Under the pieces are notes generated by a model. The model searched no databases. It worked only from the letters and a program-made list of their open reading frames with translations, and was not told the DNA's origin. Below are positions 26,073-35,038 of a DNA stretch of 59,919 nucleotides, piece by piece. The stretch is from an uncultured Planktomarina sp. (GTDB taxonomy: Bacteria > Pseudomonadota > Alphaproteobacteria > Rhodobacterales > Rhodobacteraceae), in contig CAJWTH010000002.1 in assembly GCA_913047725.1 (NCBI GenBank), forward strand, positions 1 to 59,919, in the 5' to 3' direction. The translations under genes were made by a program, and so were the position numbers. Each line of letters starts with the position of its first letter. The first letter of the stretch is position 1.

Positions 26073-26959
26073 TGTCAATGAAATTTCGTATAGCAGTTAT
26101 ATCTGCCGTTGTAATTGTGGTCGTGGGTTTGATGTCTTTGTTTATTGTGGATGAGCGCGAGAAGGCGCTGGTACTACGATTTGGTCAGATCAAACAAGTC
26201 AAGACAGAGCCTGGCTTGGGCTTTAAGTTTCCGTGGTTGGATCAAGTAGTTCGATTTGAGGATCGAATTCTGCAACTTGAAACTCCACTTATTGAGGTAA
26301 CACCGGCCGATGATCGGCGCCTTGAGGTGGATGCCTTTGTTATGTACCGGATAGTTGATATTGTGCAATTCAGGCAGGCCATGGGTGCGGGTGGTGAGCG
26401 CGAGGCCAGTATTCAGCTGAACGACATTTTAGATGGCCAAATCCGGGCAGTTCTGGGTGCGGATGGTGTTACTTCCAACGCAATTCTTTCGCCAGAAAGA
26501 GCGTCCCTGATGGAAAGCATTCGGGTGGCCGCACAAGTTCGTGCTAAAGACCTCGGACTAGACGTGGTTGACGTAAGACTGCGCCAAACAAACCTTCCTG
26601 AACAAAACTTTGACGCGACATTGCAACGAATGATTGCTGAAAGGGAGCGTGAGGCAACTGATGAGCGCGCGCGTGGCCGCGAAGCAGCTCAACGCGTCAC
26701 CGCCGTCGCTGATCGTACTTATGAAGAGTTACTTTCAGAGGCGCGTAAGGATGGATTGATTATCGAGGGTGAGGCCGATGCCGAGCGGACGAGAATTTTG
26801 GCAGAAGCTTTTGGAGCTGATCCAGAGTTTTTTGATTTTTATAGATCTTTAAGGGCCTATGAAACTTCAATAAAGGCTGAAAATTCAACTTTAATCATAC
26901 CACCCGATCATGAGTTTTTGAATTACCTTCAGTCCTCTTCGCCGCGAAAAGATAAGTGA
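26072..26959 (+). CDS. hflC: FtsH protease activity modulator HflC
   Basis: HflC is the SPFH-domain partner of HflK, restraining FtsH access to membrane substrates. The 295-residue protein has an N-terminal membrane anchor (about 6-26), FIVDEREKALVLRFGQI (about 24-40), the SPFH core, and a coiled-coil stretch with MIAEREREATDERARGREAA (about 188-207). The ATG overlaps the hflK stop codon by one base. The stop codon overlaps the GTG start of the DUF2065 gene (GTGA), so the three genes are translationally coupled. Confidence 0.95.
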   Translation: MSMKFRIAVISAVVIVVVGLMSLFIVDEREKALVLRFGQIKQVKTEPGLGFKFPWLDQVVRFEDRILQLETPLIEVTPADDRRLEVDAFVMYRIVDIVQFRQAMGAGGEREASIQLNDILDGQIRAVLGADGVTSNAILSPERASLMESIRVAAQVRAKDLGLDVVDVRLRQTNLPEQNFDATLQRMIAEREREATDERARGREAAQRVTAVADRTYEELLSEARKDGLIIEGEADAERTRILAEAFGADPEFFDFYRSLRAYETSIKAENSTLIIPPDHEFLNYLQSSSPRKDK

Positions 26960-27141
26960 TTGAAAAATTAGTATTTGGCCTTGGTGCTGTATTAATTGTA
27001 GAGGGGCTGGTATATTTACTGGCCCCTAACGTTGTTAAAGATGTTCTTAAAGCGCTAGATTTGTTGTCTATAATGGATCGAAGAAAAATTGGGGCTCTAT
27101 TGGTAGTTGCCGGTTTTGTTTTAGTAGCATTGGTTACCTAA
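26956..27141 (+). CDS. DUF2065 small inner-membrane protein
   Basis: A 61-residue protein with two hydrophobic helices (about 5-24 and 42-60) joined by a short polar loop containing DRRKIGA. It matches the DUF2065 family, which is very often located directly after hflC in proteobacteria; that location suggests a role with the HflKC-FtsH complex (inference). The start is GTG 26956, overlapping the hflC stop as GTGA. It is easily missed because of its small size and non-ATG start. Confidence 0.85.
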   Translation: MIEKLVFGLGAVLIVEGLVYLLAPNVVKDVLKALDLLSIMDRRKIGALLVVAGFVLVALVT

Positions 27142-27284
27142 ATTTTTATTTTTATTTTTCCCTTAAGTGCGCAACGCGACAGTATATACCATTGAGTTAA
27201 TCTTTTTTTGTACTACCTCTATCCTGATCTAAAAGTTGGGTCGTCTATCCGCTTAAGTAAGTTGTTTATAAAGAGGAGATACTG

Positions 27285-28769
27285 ATGAAATCTGCGGCCA
27301 TACCAGCGACTAATTCCTCCTATCAAAATCGAACCATCTGGCTTTCTTTTTTGATTTTTTTATTATTTTTCTTTCAGGCGACCCTGTCTTTCGCACAAAT
27401 GATGCCTAATAGTTTTGCTGATTTAGCAGAAAAAATTAGTCCGTCAGTAGTAAATATCACAACAACTACCGTGACTGCAGGCAAGGCAAATCAGGCTCCA
27501 CGAGGTATCGTGCCCGAAGGCTCGCCATTTGAAGAATTTTTTAAAGAATTTGATGACCGTCGCCGCGGTGGAAATCTAAGGCCACGCCGGTCTTCTGCGT
27601 TAGGTTCAGGCTTTGTAATTTCACCCAGTGGCTTCATTGTAACAAATAATCACGTAATCGATGGAGCTGATGAAATTCAGATAGAGTTTTTTTCCGGCAA
27701 AGTGCTGCCAGCAAAAGTAATTGGTACAGATAAAAATACTGACATCGCTGTGTTAAAGGTTGAGCCAGATCTGCCTCTAGAGTTTGTAGGTTTTGGCGAT
27801 AGTGACATCGCGCGGGTTGGTGATTGGGTGGTGGCAATGGGTAATCCAATGGGGCAAGGTTTTTCTGTGTCGGCAGGAATAGTGTCAGCGCGAAATAGAG
27901 CTTTAGCTGGTATTTATGACGATTACATACAGACTGACGCCGCTATAAACAGAGGAAACTCTGGTGGCCCATTGTTCAATTTGGAGGGGGATGTGGTAGG
28001 CGTAAATACAGCTATCTTATCGCCTAATGGAGGCTCGATTGGAATAGGGTTCTCCATGGCCTCTAATGTGGTTAGCCGAGTCACAGATCAACTGATTAAG
28101 TTTGGTGAGATCCGGAGAGGCTGGTTGGGTGTGCGTATCCAGGATTTGGACGAAGACCTCGTTGAAAGTATTGATGGCGTCGATCAGGTGGGTGGAGCGT
28201 TGGTCTCAGGCGTACCTGATGGGCCTGCTAAAGATGCGGGAATGAAGCAAAACGACGTGATCATGGTGTTTGATGGGCGCGAGGTTGAGGGTGTAAGAGA
28301 TCTAGTACAGACCGTAGGCAACACCGAAGTTGGTAAGGCCGTGGATGTTATCGTGGTACGAAATGGTAAGGAGGTCACTCTAAGTGTTACGCTAGGCCTA
28401 CGTGACGATGAGAAACTTGCCTCATCCGAAGATGTTCCTAAAAAAGAAACGGTACCCGAACCTCAGAAAAATTTTAAAGATCTAGGTATTACCTTGTCTA
28501 ATCTGACAGACGAAATTCGTTCGGGTCTTGGATTAAAGGATGAGTTGGAGGGTGTGGTTGTTATGGATGTTATTGAAACATCTGAAGCTTATGAAAAAGG
28601 ATTGCGCTCTGGTGATGTGATAGTTGAGGCAGGGCAAAGCAAAATTACTGCTATTTCTGAATTTGAAGATCAGGTAACTGCGACAAAAGAAGGTGGCCGT
28701 AAAACTATGTTACTTTTAGTGCGGCGAAATAGTGACCCAAGGTTTTTAGCCCTCACAATTCAAAAATAA
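27285..28769 (+). CDS. Do/DegP-family periplasmic serine endoprotease
   Basis: A HtrA/Do-family protease and chaperone for misfolded envelope proteins. The 494-residue precursor has an unusually long hydrophilic lead before the signal-peptide hydrophobic core (about 19-36, cleavage after SFA), a trypsin-like domain with a complete triad His123 (TNNHVIDG), Asp153 (TDIAVLKV) and Ser226 (GNSGGP), and two PDZ domains (about 270-365 and 390-490). AGGAGA precedes the ATG. The signal peptide, two PDZ domains and short loop LA linker fit DegP or DegQ; I do not separate these. It forms part of the HflK-HflC-DUF2065 neighbourhood, so the region concentrates envelope proteolysis. Confidence 0.93.
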   Translation: MKSAAIPATNSSYQNRTIWLSFLIFLLFFFQATLSFAQMMPNSFADLAEKISPSVVNITTTTVTAGKANQAPRGIVPEGSPFEEFFKEFDDRRRGGNLRPRRSSALGSGFVISPSGFIVTNNHVIDGADEIQIEFFSGKVLPAKVIGTDKNTDIAVLKVEPDLPLEFVGFGDSDIARVGDWVVAMGNPMGQGFSVSAGIVSARNRALAGIYDDYIQTDAAINRGNSGGPLFNLEGDVVGVNTAILSPNGGSIGIGFSMASNVVSRVTDQLIKFGEIRRGWLGVRIQDLDEDLVESIDGVDQVGGALVSGVPDGPAKDAGMKQNDVIMVFDGREVEGVRDLVQTVGNTEVGKAVDVIVVRNGKEVTLSVTLGLRDDEKLASSEDVPKKETVPEPQKNFKDLGITLSNLTDEIRSGLGLKDELEGVVVMDVIETSEAYEKGLRSGDVIVEAGQSKITAISEFEDQVTATKEGGRKTMLLLVRRNSDPRFLALTIQK

Positions 28770-28807
28770 AAGAATGATTTAGTTTTTAATATCCTACGAC
28801 ATCGAAC

Positions 28808-29182
28808 TTAACTGTGTGCATCTGTGTCGCCTTCTTGGCTTCGTAGTAATTCGTCTAACATAGAGGAAATATCCTCTATGTTTTTAGCAATTATGTGGCA
28901 CACATCGCCATCTCGCTGAATGTGTCCGGTTATGCGAAGCATACGTCCTGAAATGATTGCGCGTCGGTAAGGTTCATAAAGTTTACGCCAAACAATAACG
29001 TTACAAATACCTGTCTCATCTTCAAGTGTTATAAAGATGACGCCATTAGCCGTTCCAGGTCTTTGCCTGACTAACACTAAACCAGCAACAACAACTTGTG
29101 CGCCATTGGGTGGTAAATCTAGCATTGAGTTAGGCAATGCAGCTGGTGGCTGGGGCCATTTATTTGGAGATGAAAAGTTCAT
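28808..29182 (-). CDS. Orphan C-terminal OB-fold domain of error-prone DNA polymerase DnaE2 (ImuC)-type
   Basis: A 124-residue frame whose central part, VAGLVLVRQRPGTANGVIF then TLEDETGICNVIVW, IISGRMLRITGHIQRDG and AKNIEDIS, is what I recognise as the C-terminal OB-fold region of DnaE2, the mutasome polymerase of about 1000-1100 residues. Nothing of the PHP, palm, fingers or beta-binding parts is present upstream: bases 29183-29420 look non-coding on the minus strand. The frame is open without internal stops and begins with ATG at 29182, so it may be a retained OB-fold protein or a recently cut gene remnant. No imuA or imuB is nearby. The ribosome binding site is weak. Confidence 0.72.
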   Translation of the reverse strand: MNFSSPNKWPQPPAALPNSMLDLPPNGAQVVVAGLVLVRQRPGTANGVIFITLEDETGICNVIVWRKLYEPYRRAIISGRMLRITGHIQRDGDVCHIIAKNIEDISSMLDELLRSQEGDTDAHS

Positions 29183-29383
29183 AGAACAAAAGTAGAACAA
29201 ATATAGTAAAGCACAAGTAAATTTCTGAATATTTTAGCCGCAGAGTAAATTAGCGCTATGGTATAAAAGCTATGAAATAGACAGTATTCATAATTATTTT
29301 TTATTATCTTCAGTTCTATCTTGATTTGGGTGCTGAGATTTCAGAATAAAAGAAAAAAAATGGACTAGAAATTTTGAAATTAA

Positions 29384-29746
<363 letters not shown>

Positions 29747-29778
29747 TATTATTGAGGCCTGCTTATTTAAAGGTACAG

Positions 29779-31041
29779 CTAAAGTGCTCGCCACCCTATG
29801 TCGCCACGGAAGAAGCCGTCAGGCCAATCAACTTCAACTACCATTTTATAGGCTTGGTTGCGGGCTTCTAACAATGTATCAGCGCGTGCTGTAACATTTA
29901 AAACCCGACCACCATTGGCCATAATCAGATCATCAGATTGGTTAGTACCAGCGTGAAAGCACATCGCTTTGGATGAGGTAGACAAATTATGCAAATTTCT
30001 GATTATACTACCTTTGCCATAAGCGCCTGGATAGCCTTTTGTGGCCATGACAACAGTCAAAGCATGGTCTTTAGCCCAATTTACAGTGATATTAGAAAGG
30101 TGGCCTTCGGCACAAGCCAGCATCAAGTCAAGTGCCTGGGCGCCAAGCCGCATCATCAAGACCTGACATTCCGGGTCACCAAAGCGTACATTATATTCAA
30201 CTAGCCTGGGGTTTTCGTCTTTTATCATTAGACCGGCGTAGAGTACGCCTCTATATGGTGTTCCGCGCCGTACTAATTCCGCAAGTGTAGGTTTAATTAT
30301 GTTTGACATAGCACTTTCTGCTACTTTTTTATTTAAAATTGGCGCTGGACTATAGGCACCCATGCCCCCAGTATTTTCTCCTGTGTCGCCATCGCCCACG
30401 CGTTTGTGATCTTGTGCAGTACCTATCTCTAAAACTTCATTGCCATCACATAAAACAAAATAGGAGGCTTCCTCACCTTCCATAAATTCTTCAATAATTA
30501 CTTCGCAGTCAGTATTATCAAGTTTACTTTCAAAAACATCATCAAGAGCATTTAATGCGTCTTGCAAAGTCATTGCCACTGTAACCCCTTTGCCTCCAGC
30601 TAATCCGTCCGCCTTTATGACGATAGGTGCGCCTACCAGTTGCACATAGTCTTTGGCATTTTGTATTTCTGTGAAGTACCGATAATCTGCTGTCGGAATA
30701 TTAGCTGTATCACAAATTGATTTGGTGAAAAACTTGGAGGCCTCAAGTTGTGCTGCCTTTTGGCTTGGACCAAAACACGATACGTTTGCAACTTGAAGTA
30801 CATCTGCTACGCCAGCAACAAGTGGGGCTTCAGGCCCAATAATAACAAAATCAATAGAGTTTGCCCTAACAAATTTTAATACGGCGGCACCATCTAAAAT
30901 GTTAAGAGTTACACATTGAGCAATTTTGGCTGTTCCGGGATTTCCTGGAGCAACAAACAGCTGGTCACATTTTGGATTTTGCGCTACAGCCCAAGCCAAA
31001 GAATGTTCGCGACCGCCTCCACCCAAGATTAGGATGTTCAA
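29779..31041 (-). CDS. purD: Phosphoribosylamine--glycine ligase
   Basis: PurD (GAR synthetase) ligates glycine to 5-phosphoribosylamine with ATP in purine synthesis. The 420-residue ATP-grasp enzyme starts MNILILGGGGREHSLAWA and contains IIGPEAPLVAGVAD (about 68-81), KADGLAGGKGV (about 143-153, ATP-binding), DHKRVGDGDTGENTGGMGAY (about 213-232, the family signature) and the metal-binding VEYNVRFGDPE (about 281-291). Length is normal. It is divergent from xseA with 71 bases between the starts, so promoters overlap there; this arrangement is common in Rhodobacteraceae. Confidence 0.96.
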   Translation of the reverse strand: MNILILGGGGREHSLAWAVAQNPKCDQLFVAPGNPGTAKIAQCVTLNILDGAAVLKFVRANSIDFVIIGPEAPLVAGVADVLQVANVSCFGPSQKAAQLEASKFFTKSICDTANIPTADYRYFTEIQNAKDYVQLVGAPIVIKADGLAGGKGVTVAMTLQDALNALDDVFESKLDNTDCEVIIEEFMEGEEASYFVLCDGNEVLEIGTAQDHKRVGDGDTGENTGGMGAYSPAPILNKKVAESAMSNIIKPTLAELVRRGTPYRGVLYAGLMIKDENPRLVEYNVRFGDPECQVLMMRLGAQALDLMLACAEGHLSNITVNWAKDHALTVVMATKGYPGAYGKGSIIRNLHNLSTSSKAMCFHAGTNQSDDLIMANGGRVLNVTARADTLLEARNQAYKMVVEVDWPDGFFRGDIGWRAL

Positions 31042-31112
31042 AGCTTATACTCCTCTTGGCCTTTGTTCACTGTCGTTCTAGGCTGCATTAAATATAGTCA
31101 CAAGGTATCACA

Positions 31113-32666
31113 ATGTCTGATCTTATTGATGACCCGCGTGAGGGTGAAAATGCGCATGAGTTTACTGTTTCTGAGATCTCTGCTGCTGTTAAACGTTCAC
31201 TTGAAGCTGAGTTTGGCCGTATTCGGGTCAAGGGTGAAGTTGGGCGAGTCGTGCTAGCCCGTTCTGGCCACATGTATTTTGACGTCAAGGATGATAGAAA
31301 TTCATTGGCCTGTACAACTTGGAAGGGCCAGGTTCAAAAACTATCAGTATTACCAGAAGAGGGTCTAGAGGTTGTCGTAACAGGTAAAATGACAGCCTTT
31401 GGAGGACAGTCAAAATATAACCTCAACGTTGATGATGTCACAGTTGCAGGTGTTGGCGCACTCATGGCTATGCTGGAAAAACGGAAAATTGCTCTGGAAG
31501 CAGAGGGTTTATTTGATCGAACTAGAAAATATTCTCTGCCTTTTTTACCGGAAGTTATTGGGGTGGTTACCTCCCCAGCGGGCGCTGTAATTCGAGATAT
31601 TTTGCACCGATTACGTGATCGTTTTCCTCGAAAGGTTCTGGTGTGGCCTGTGGCTGTTCAGGGAAGTAACTGCGCCTTTGAAGTTGCTCGTGCGATAGAG
31701 GGATTTAATGCCTTAAAAACAGAAGGAGTACCGCCAAGGCCTGACTTGATTATTGTGGCGCGTGGTGGAGGCTCAATTGAAGATCTTTGGGGCTTTAACG
31801 AAGAAATCGTTGCGCGTGCAGCTTCGGCGTCGACAATACCATTAATATCGGCAATAGGGCATGAAACAGATACTACCCTAATTGATTTTGTATCCGACAT
31901 GCGTGCACCAACGCCCACAGCTGCAGCGGAGTTGGCAGTACCGGTGCGCCTTGAGCTACTCGCAGAAATAAACTCGATGAATGCACGGGCCGCGCAGGCC
32001 TTGGTCAATATAATGGCCCGCCATAGGCAACGATTAGTTGATGTAGCTCGGGCACTGCCGCGACCGGAAAATTTAATAACGCAACCCCAACAGCGGCTAG
32101 ATATTTGGGAAGGTAGACTACCACTGGCTTTGCGTAACTTGATGCAACGTCAACAGCTTAGATTGAGAGAAGCTGCAGCACAAATTAAACCTATTTCGGT
32201 GTCACAGCTGCTTAAAAGTGAAAATCGACAAATGGAAATAATGGGAAACCGCTTACAACCAGCCCTGGTTCGCCAGATTGCCTCAGCCCACCAAACATTA
32301 AACATCGCGGTTGCCAGTCTGAAGGCTACGCCTCTGGTTGATCATACAAAAAGATTACGAAGAGACCTCAATGATAGTGGTTTAGATTTAAGAAAAAACT
32401 TTAACCGTTTGATAATGGAACTTCGAAGTTTATTGGGTGCTGCAGATCGCTTACGTGAAACTCTTGGTTACCGTGAAACTTTGAGGCGAGGATATGCAGT
32501 TGTGCGATCAGATGCGTCGTTAATAACTGGGGTCGCTGACGCAAAACTTGCTAAGACCCTTGAAATTGAATTTATTGATGGTCACCTCCCAGTATATCCC
32601 ACCTCTATTTTGGGCGGTAATAAAGCTAAGAAATTAAAGCCACCAGAGCAAGGCCAGCTATTGTGA
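31113..32666 (+). CDS. xseA: Exodeoxyribonuclease VII large subunit
   Basis: XseA with XseB degrades single-stranded DNA from both ends in mismatch repair and recombination. The 517-residue protein has an N-terminal OB-fold nucleic-acid-binding domain starting EFTVSEISAAVKRSLE (about 14-29) with GHMYFDVKDD (about 52-61), the catalytic domain with IGVVTSPAGAVIRDIL (about 150-165) and ARGGGSIEDLWGFN (about 216-229), and a long coiled coil (about 270-450) that would bind several XseB copies. The motif GGGSIEDLW is strictly family-specific. xseB is not in the window. ftsY follows 17 bases later on the same strand. Confidence 0.96.
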   Translation: MSDLIDDPREGENAHEFTVSEISAAVKRSLEAEFGRIRVKGEVGRVVLARSGHMYFDVKDDRNSLACTTWKGQVQKLSVLPEEGLEVVVTGKMTAFGGQSKYNLNVDDVTVAGVGALMAMLEKRKIALEAEGLFDRTRKYSLPFLPEVIGVVTSPAGAVIRDILHRLRDRFPRKVLVWPVAVQGSNCAFEVARAIEGFNALKTEGVPPRPDLIIVARGGGSIEDLWGFNEEIVARAASASTIPLISAIGHETDTTLIDFVSDMRAPTPTAAAELAVPVRLELLAEINSMNARAAQALVNIMARHRQRLVDVARALPRPENLITQPQQRLDIWEGRLPLALRNLMQRQQLRLREAAAQIKPISVSQLLKSENRQMEIMGNRLQPALVRQIASAHQTLNIAVASLKATPLVDHTKRLRRDLNDSGLDLRKNFNRLIMELRSLLGAADRLRETLGYRETLRRGYAVVRSDASLITGVADAKLAKTLEIEFIDGHLPVYPTSILGGNKAKKLKPPEQGQLL

Positions 32667-32683
32667 GTACTTGGAATATCTAA

Positions 32684-33862
32684 ATGTCTTTTTTTAAAAA
32701 ATTAAAAGCTAAGCTTTTTAAATCGTCGGCGAAGCTGGAAGCTGGCTTGGATGCTATCGTTGATGAAAAGCCAGAATCTGAAACTCAGGTAGTCCTGAAT
32801 AGTAAAAAAACGAGTAGTGGTGATTTAAATCAGAATATTGATGTTGCAGGCCAAGAAAATATTTCCAACTCTGATGCGCCACCGCTGCCTTTTGAGGAAA
32901 TAGAAGAGGTTGAGAATCTTATACCTAGCAGCCCAGGGGTGCCAGTAAGTGAAGAGCCTAATGAGCCGCTTAAAGTTGACACAAAGTCTCTTAATCCCTT
33001 GCCTGAAAAAACTGGTATATTTGCGCGCACCCCACGTCGACTTTTGGATGATGACATGCTGGAGCAGTTAGAGGAATTACTAATATCTTCAGATATGGGG
33101 GTAGATACCGCTGTTCAGATTACCGCCAACTTAGCGGAAGGACGTTTTGGAAAAAAGCTTTCAACGGCAGATATCAAAATGGCATTATCTCAAGAAATTG
33201 TCCGCGTCATGGAACCTGTTTCTCGGCCATTGCCTATCTATGAAAAGACCCCCCAAGTGATACTTGTGGTCGGCGTGAATGGCTCTGGTAAAACGACAAC
33301 CATTGGAAAATTAGCCAGCCAGTTCAAAAAAGCTGGTAAGTCGGTTGTTATAGCTGCTGGGGATACGTTTCGTGCGGCCGCGGTTGAACAACTTAAAGTT
33401 TGGGGAGACCGGGCTGGAGTTCCAGTTTTGACCGCGCCTCAGGGCTCTGACCCTGCCAGCTTAGCGTTTGAGGCCATGACGCAGGCCGAAACTGACGGCG
33501 TGGATTTACTGATGATTGATACGGCGGGTCGTCTACAAAACCGAACGGATTTGATGGAAGAATTAGCTAAAATTGTACGAGTAATAAAAAAGAAAGACCC
33601 AACTGCACCCCACAACACACTTTTAGTTCTGGATGCAACGACCGGTCAAAACACACTGAACCAAGTTGAGGTATTTCAAAAACTGGCGGATGTGTCGGGC
33701 CTCATTATGACTAAATTGGACGGCACAGCGAAGGGTGGTGTACTGGTATCATTAGCTGATAAATTTGCCCTACCAATCCACGCTATTGGTGTTGGTGAGC
33801 AGATTGATGATTTGGACGCATTTGACCCGCAAGATTTTGCCAACGCCCTGACGGGATCATAG
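32684..33862 (+). CDS. ftsY: Signal recognition particle receptor FtsY
   Basis: FtsY is the SRP receptor GTPase that docks ribosome-nascent chains at the membrane. The 392-residue protein has a basic amphipathic N-terminus (SFFKKLKAKLFKSS), an acidic low-complexity A-domain (about 20-105), an N-domain helical bundle, and a G-domain with P-loop GVNGSGKTTTIGKL (about 198-211), DTFRAAAVEQL (about 225-235), DTAGRLQN (about 278-285), TKLDGTAKGG (about 340-349). These are SRP-GTPase family motifs. It is probably co-transcribed with xseA. A decayed transporter gene follows before yciB. Confidence 0.96.
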   Translation: MSFFKKLKAKLFKSSAKLEAGLDAIVDEKPESETQVVLNSKKTSSGDLNQNIDVAGQENISNSDAPPLPFEEIEEVENLIPSSPGVPVSEEPNEPLKVDTKSLNPLPEKTGIFARTPRRLLDDDMLEQLEELLISSDMGVDTAVQITANLAEGRFGKKLSTADIKMALSQEIVRVMEPVSRPLPIYEKTPQVILVVGVNGSGKTTTIGKLASQFKKAGKSVVIAAGDTFRAAAVEQLKVWGDRAGVPVLTAPQGSDPASLAFEAMTQAETDGVDLLMIDTAGRLQNRTDLMEELAKIVRVIKKKDPTAPHNTLLVLDATTGQNTLNQVEVFQKLADVSGLIMTKLDGTAKGGVLVSLADKFALPIHAIGVGEQIDDLDAFDPQDFANALTGS

Positions 33863-33929
33863 CTTAGAATATGCAAGACGGAATGGAATCTCGTTCAAGG
33901 GTCAGGGCCTTGTGTGCAGGGGCCCGACA

Positions 33930-34138
33930 AGTGGCTTTCTGGCAGTTGTTTCATTTGGATTAATACTACTAACCACAAGGCTGAATAAGGTCAGTGAGGC
34001 AGTAATTTTACATGAGACCTCAATTATATTTGCCGCACTAATTGGCTAACTTTTCCAAAAGACCGGGTGGCACTAAATAGATTGATAATGATGGCTTTGA
34101 TTGCACTAGGCGCTGTGATAGTTGAATTTCTAGATTAA
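33930..34138 (+). pseudogene. Decayed C-terminal part of a second DMT/EamA-family transporter
   Basis: Reading from 33930 gives SGFLAVVSFGLILLTTRLNK, then VSEAVILHETSIIFAALIG up to a TAA at 34047. After a one-base frame change near 34047 the reading continues KDRVALNRLIMMALIALGAV and then IVEF to a stop at 34136-34138. The joined product matches the last two membrane segments of DMT-family transporters of the type often found between ftsY and yciB in roseobacters (from memory: ETSIIFAALIGW followed by a positively charged loop and a last helix). The N-terminal two thirds are gone. This remnant differs in sequence from the one at 20965-21123, so they come from different transporter genes. Confidence 0.75.
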
Positions 34139-34155
34139 AAAAAGGACTACACACC

Positions 34156-34755
34156 ATGTCTGATGATAAATTGCCTAAATGGGTTAAGCCGTCGCTGGAG
34201 TTTGGTCCAATTGTGGCATTCTTTATTGCCTATATGAAAATGAAAGATAGCTTCTACAGTATTGGGGGAAATGACTATCAGGGTTTCATCATTGTCACCC
34301 TATTTTTTATTCCGTTACTTTTGATTTCAACTGTTGTTTTATGGTGGCTCACTGGAAAAATATCACCAATGCAAATTATTACTGCAGTTTTAGTGACAGT
34401 TTTTGGCGGATTAACGGTTTGGTTCAATGATGACCGTTTCATTAAAATGAAACCTACTATTATTTACCTTTTATTTGGTGGAATTTTGGGTTTTGGACTT
34501 ATAAGAGGACAATCTTATCTACGGTTAGTCATGCAAGAAATGCTACCGCTGCGAGACGAAGGCTGGATGTTGCTCACCCGCCGATTTGCACTTTTTTTCT
34601 TTGGATTGGCATTATTAAATGAGGCGATATGGAGGTCTTTTTCAACGGAGATTTGGGTGTATTTCAAGACCTTTGGTCTCACGGCAGCACTGTTTGCATT
34701 TCTTCTTATGCAGGGACGACTACTAAGTAAATTTGCAAGCGATAAAAAAGAGTAA
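34156..34755 (+). CDS. yciB: YciB family inner membrane septation protein (IspZ/intracellular septation A)
   Basis: A 199-residue polytopic inner-membrane protein. It begins LPKWVKPSLEFGPIVAFF and later has NEAIWRSFSTEIWVYFKTFG (about 153-172), the conserved signature of the YciB/IspZ family, with five or six hydrophobic helices. YciB is linked to envelope integrity and cell division, interacting with elongation and division proteins in E. coli. The length is slightly above the E. coli protein. AAAAGGA lies upstream of the ATG. The gene lies downstream of ftsY; the intervening transporter gene has decayed. Confidence 0.93.
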   Translation: MSDDKLPKWVKPSLEFGPIVAFFIAYMKMKDSFYSIGGNDYQGFIIVTLFFIPLLLISTVVLWWLTGKISPMQIITAVLVTVFGGLTVWFNDDRFIKMKPTIIYLLFGGILGFGLIRGQSYLRLVMQEMLPLRDEGWMLLTRRFALFFFGLALLNEAIWRSFSTEIWVYFKTFGLTAALFAFLLMQGRLLSKFASDKKE

Positions 34756-35038
34756 TATTAATGTAAATTTTTCAAGTTTAGTTTTAACTAAAAGCCTAGT
34801 GCAGTGAAAACACCCTTGGCGCCAATTTTTAAGCCATGCATTTTTCTGTTTTTTTGTACATTTGATCTAGCCTCTGTCTTTTAAATCAGGTTGTATGTAG
34901 CACTTAGGGATAAATAATTTTGATTAGGTTCTTGAATTCCTTATAGGCGAACTAAATATTTAAAAAGTCGTTGAACTCTATACTACCAATCTCCATAATA
35001 TCGGAGAAGGCCCGCACCTAATAGAAGGGGAAATTGCC
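34756..35038. other. Intergenic region yciB-folE2
   Basis: About 280 AT-rich bases without a supportable gene. The folE2 promoter should be here. folE2 is often under the zinc regulator Zur in other bacteria, but I found no convincing Zur-like inverted repeat by eye. Nothing else recognised. Confidence 0.4.
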
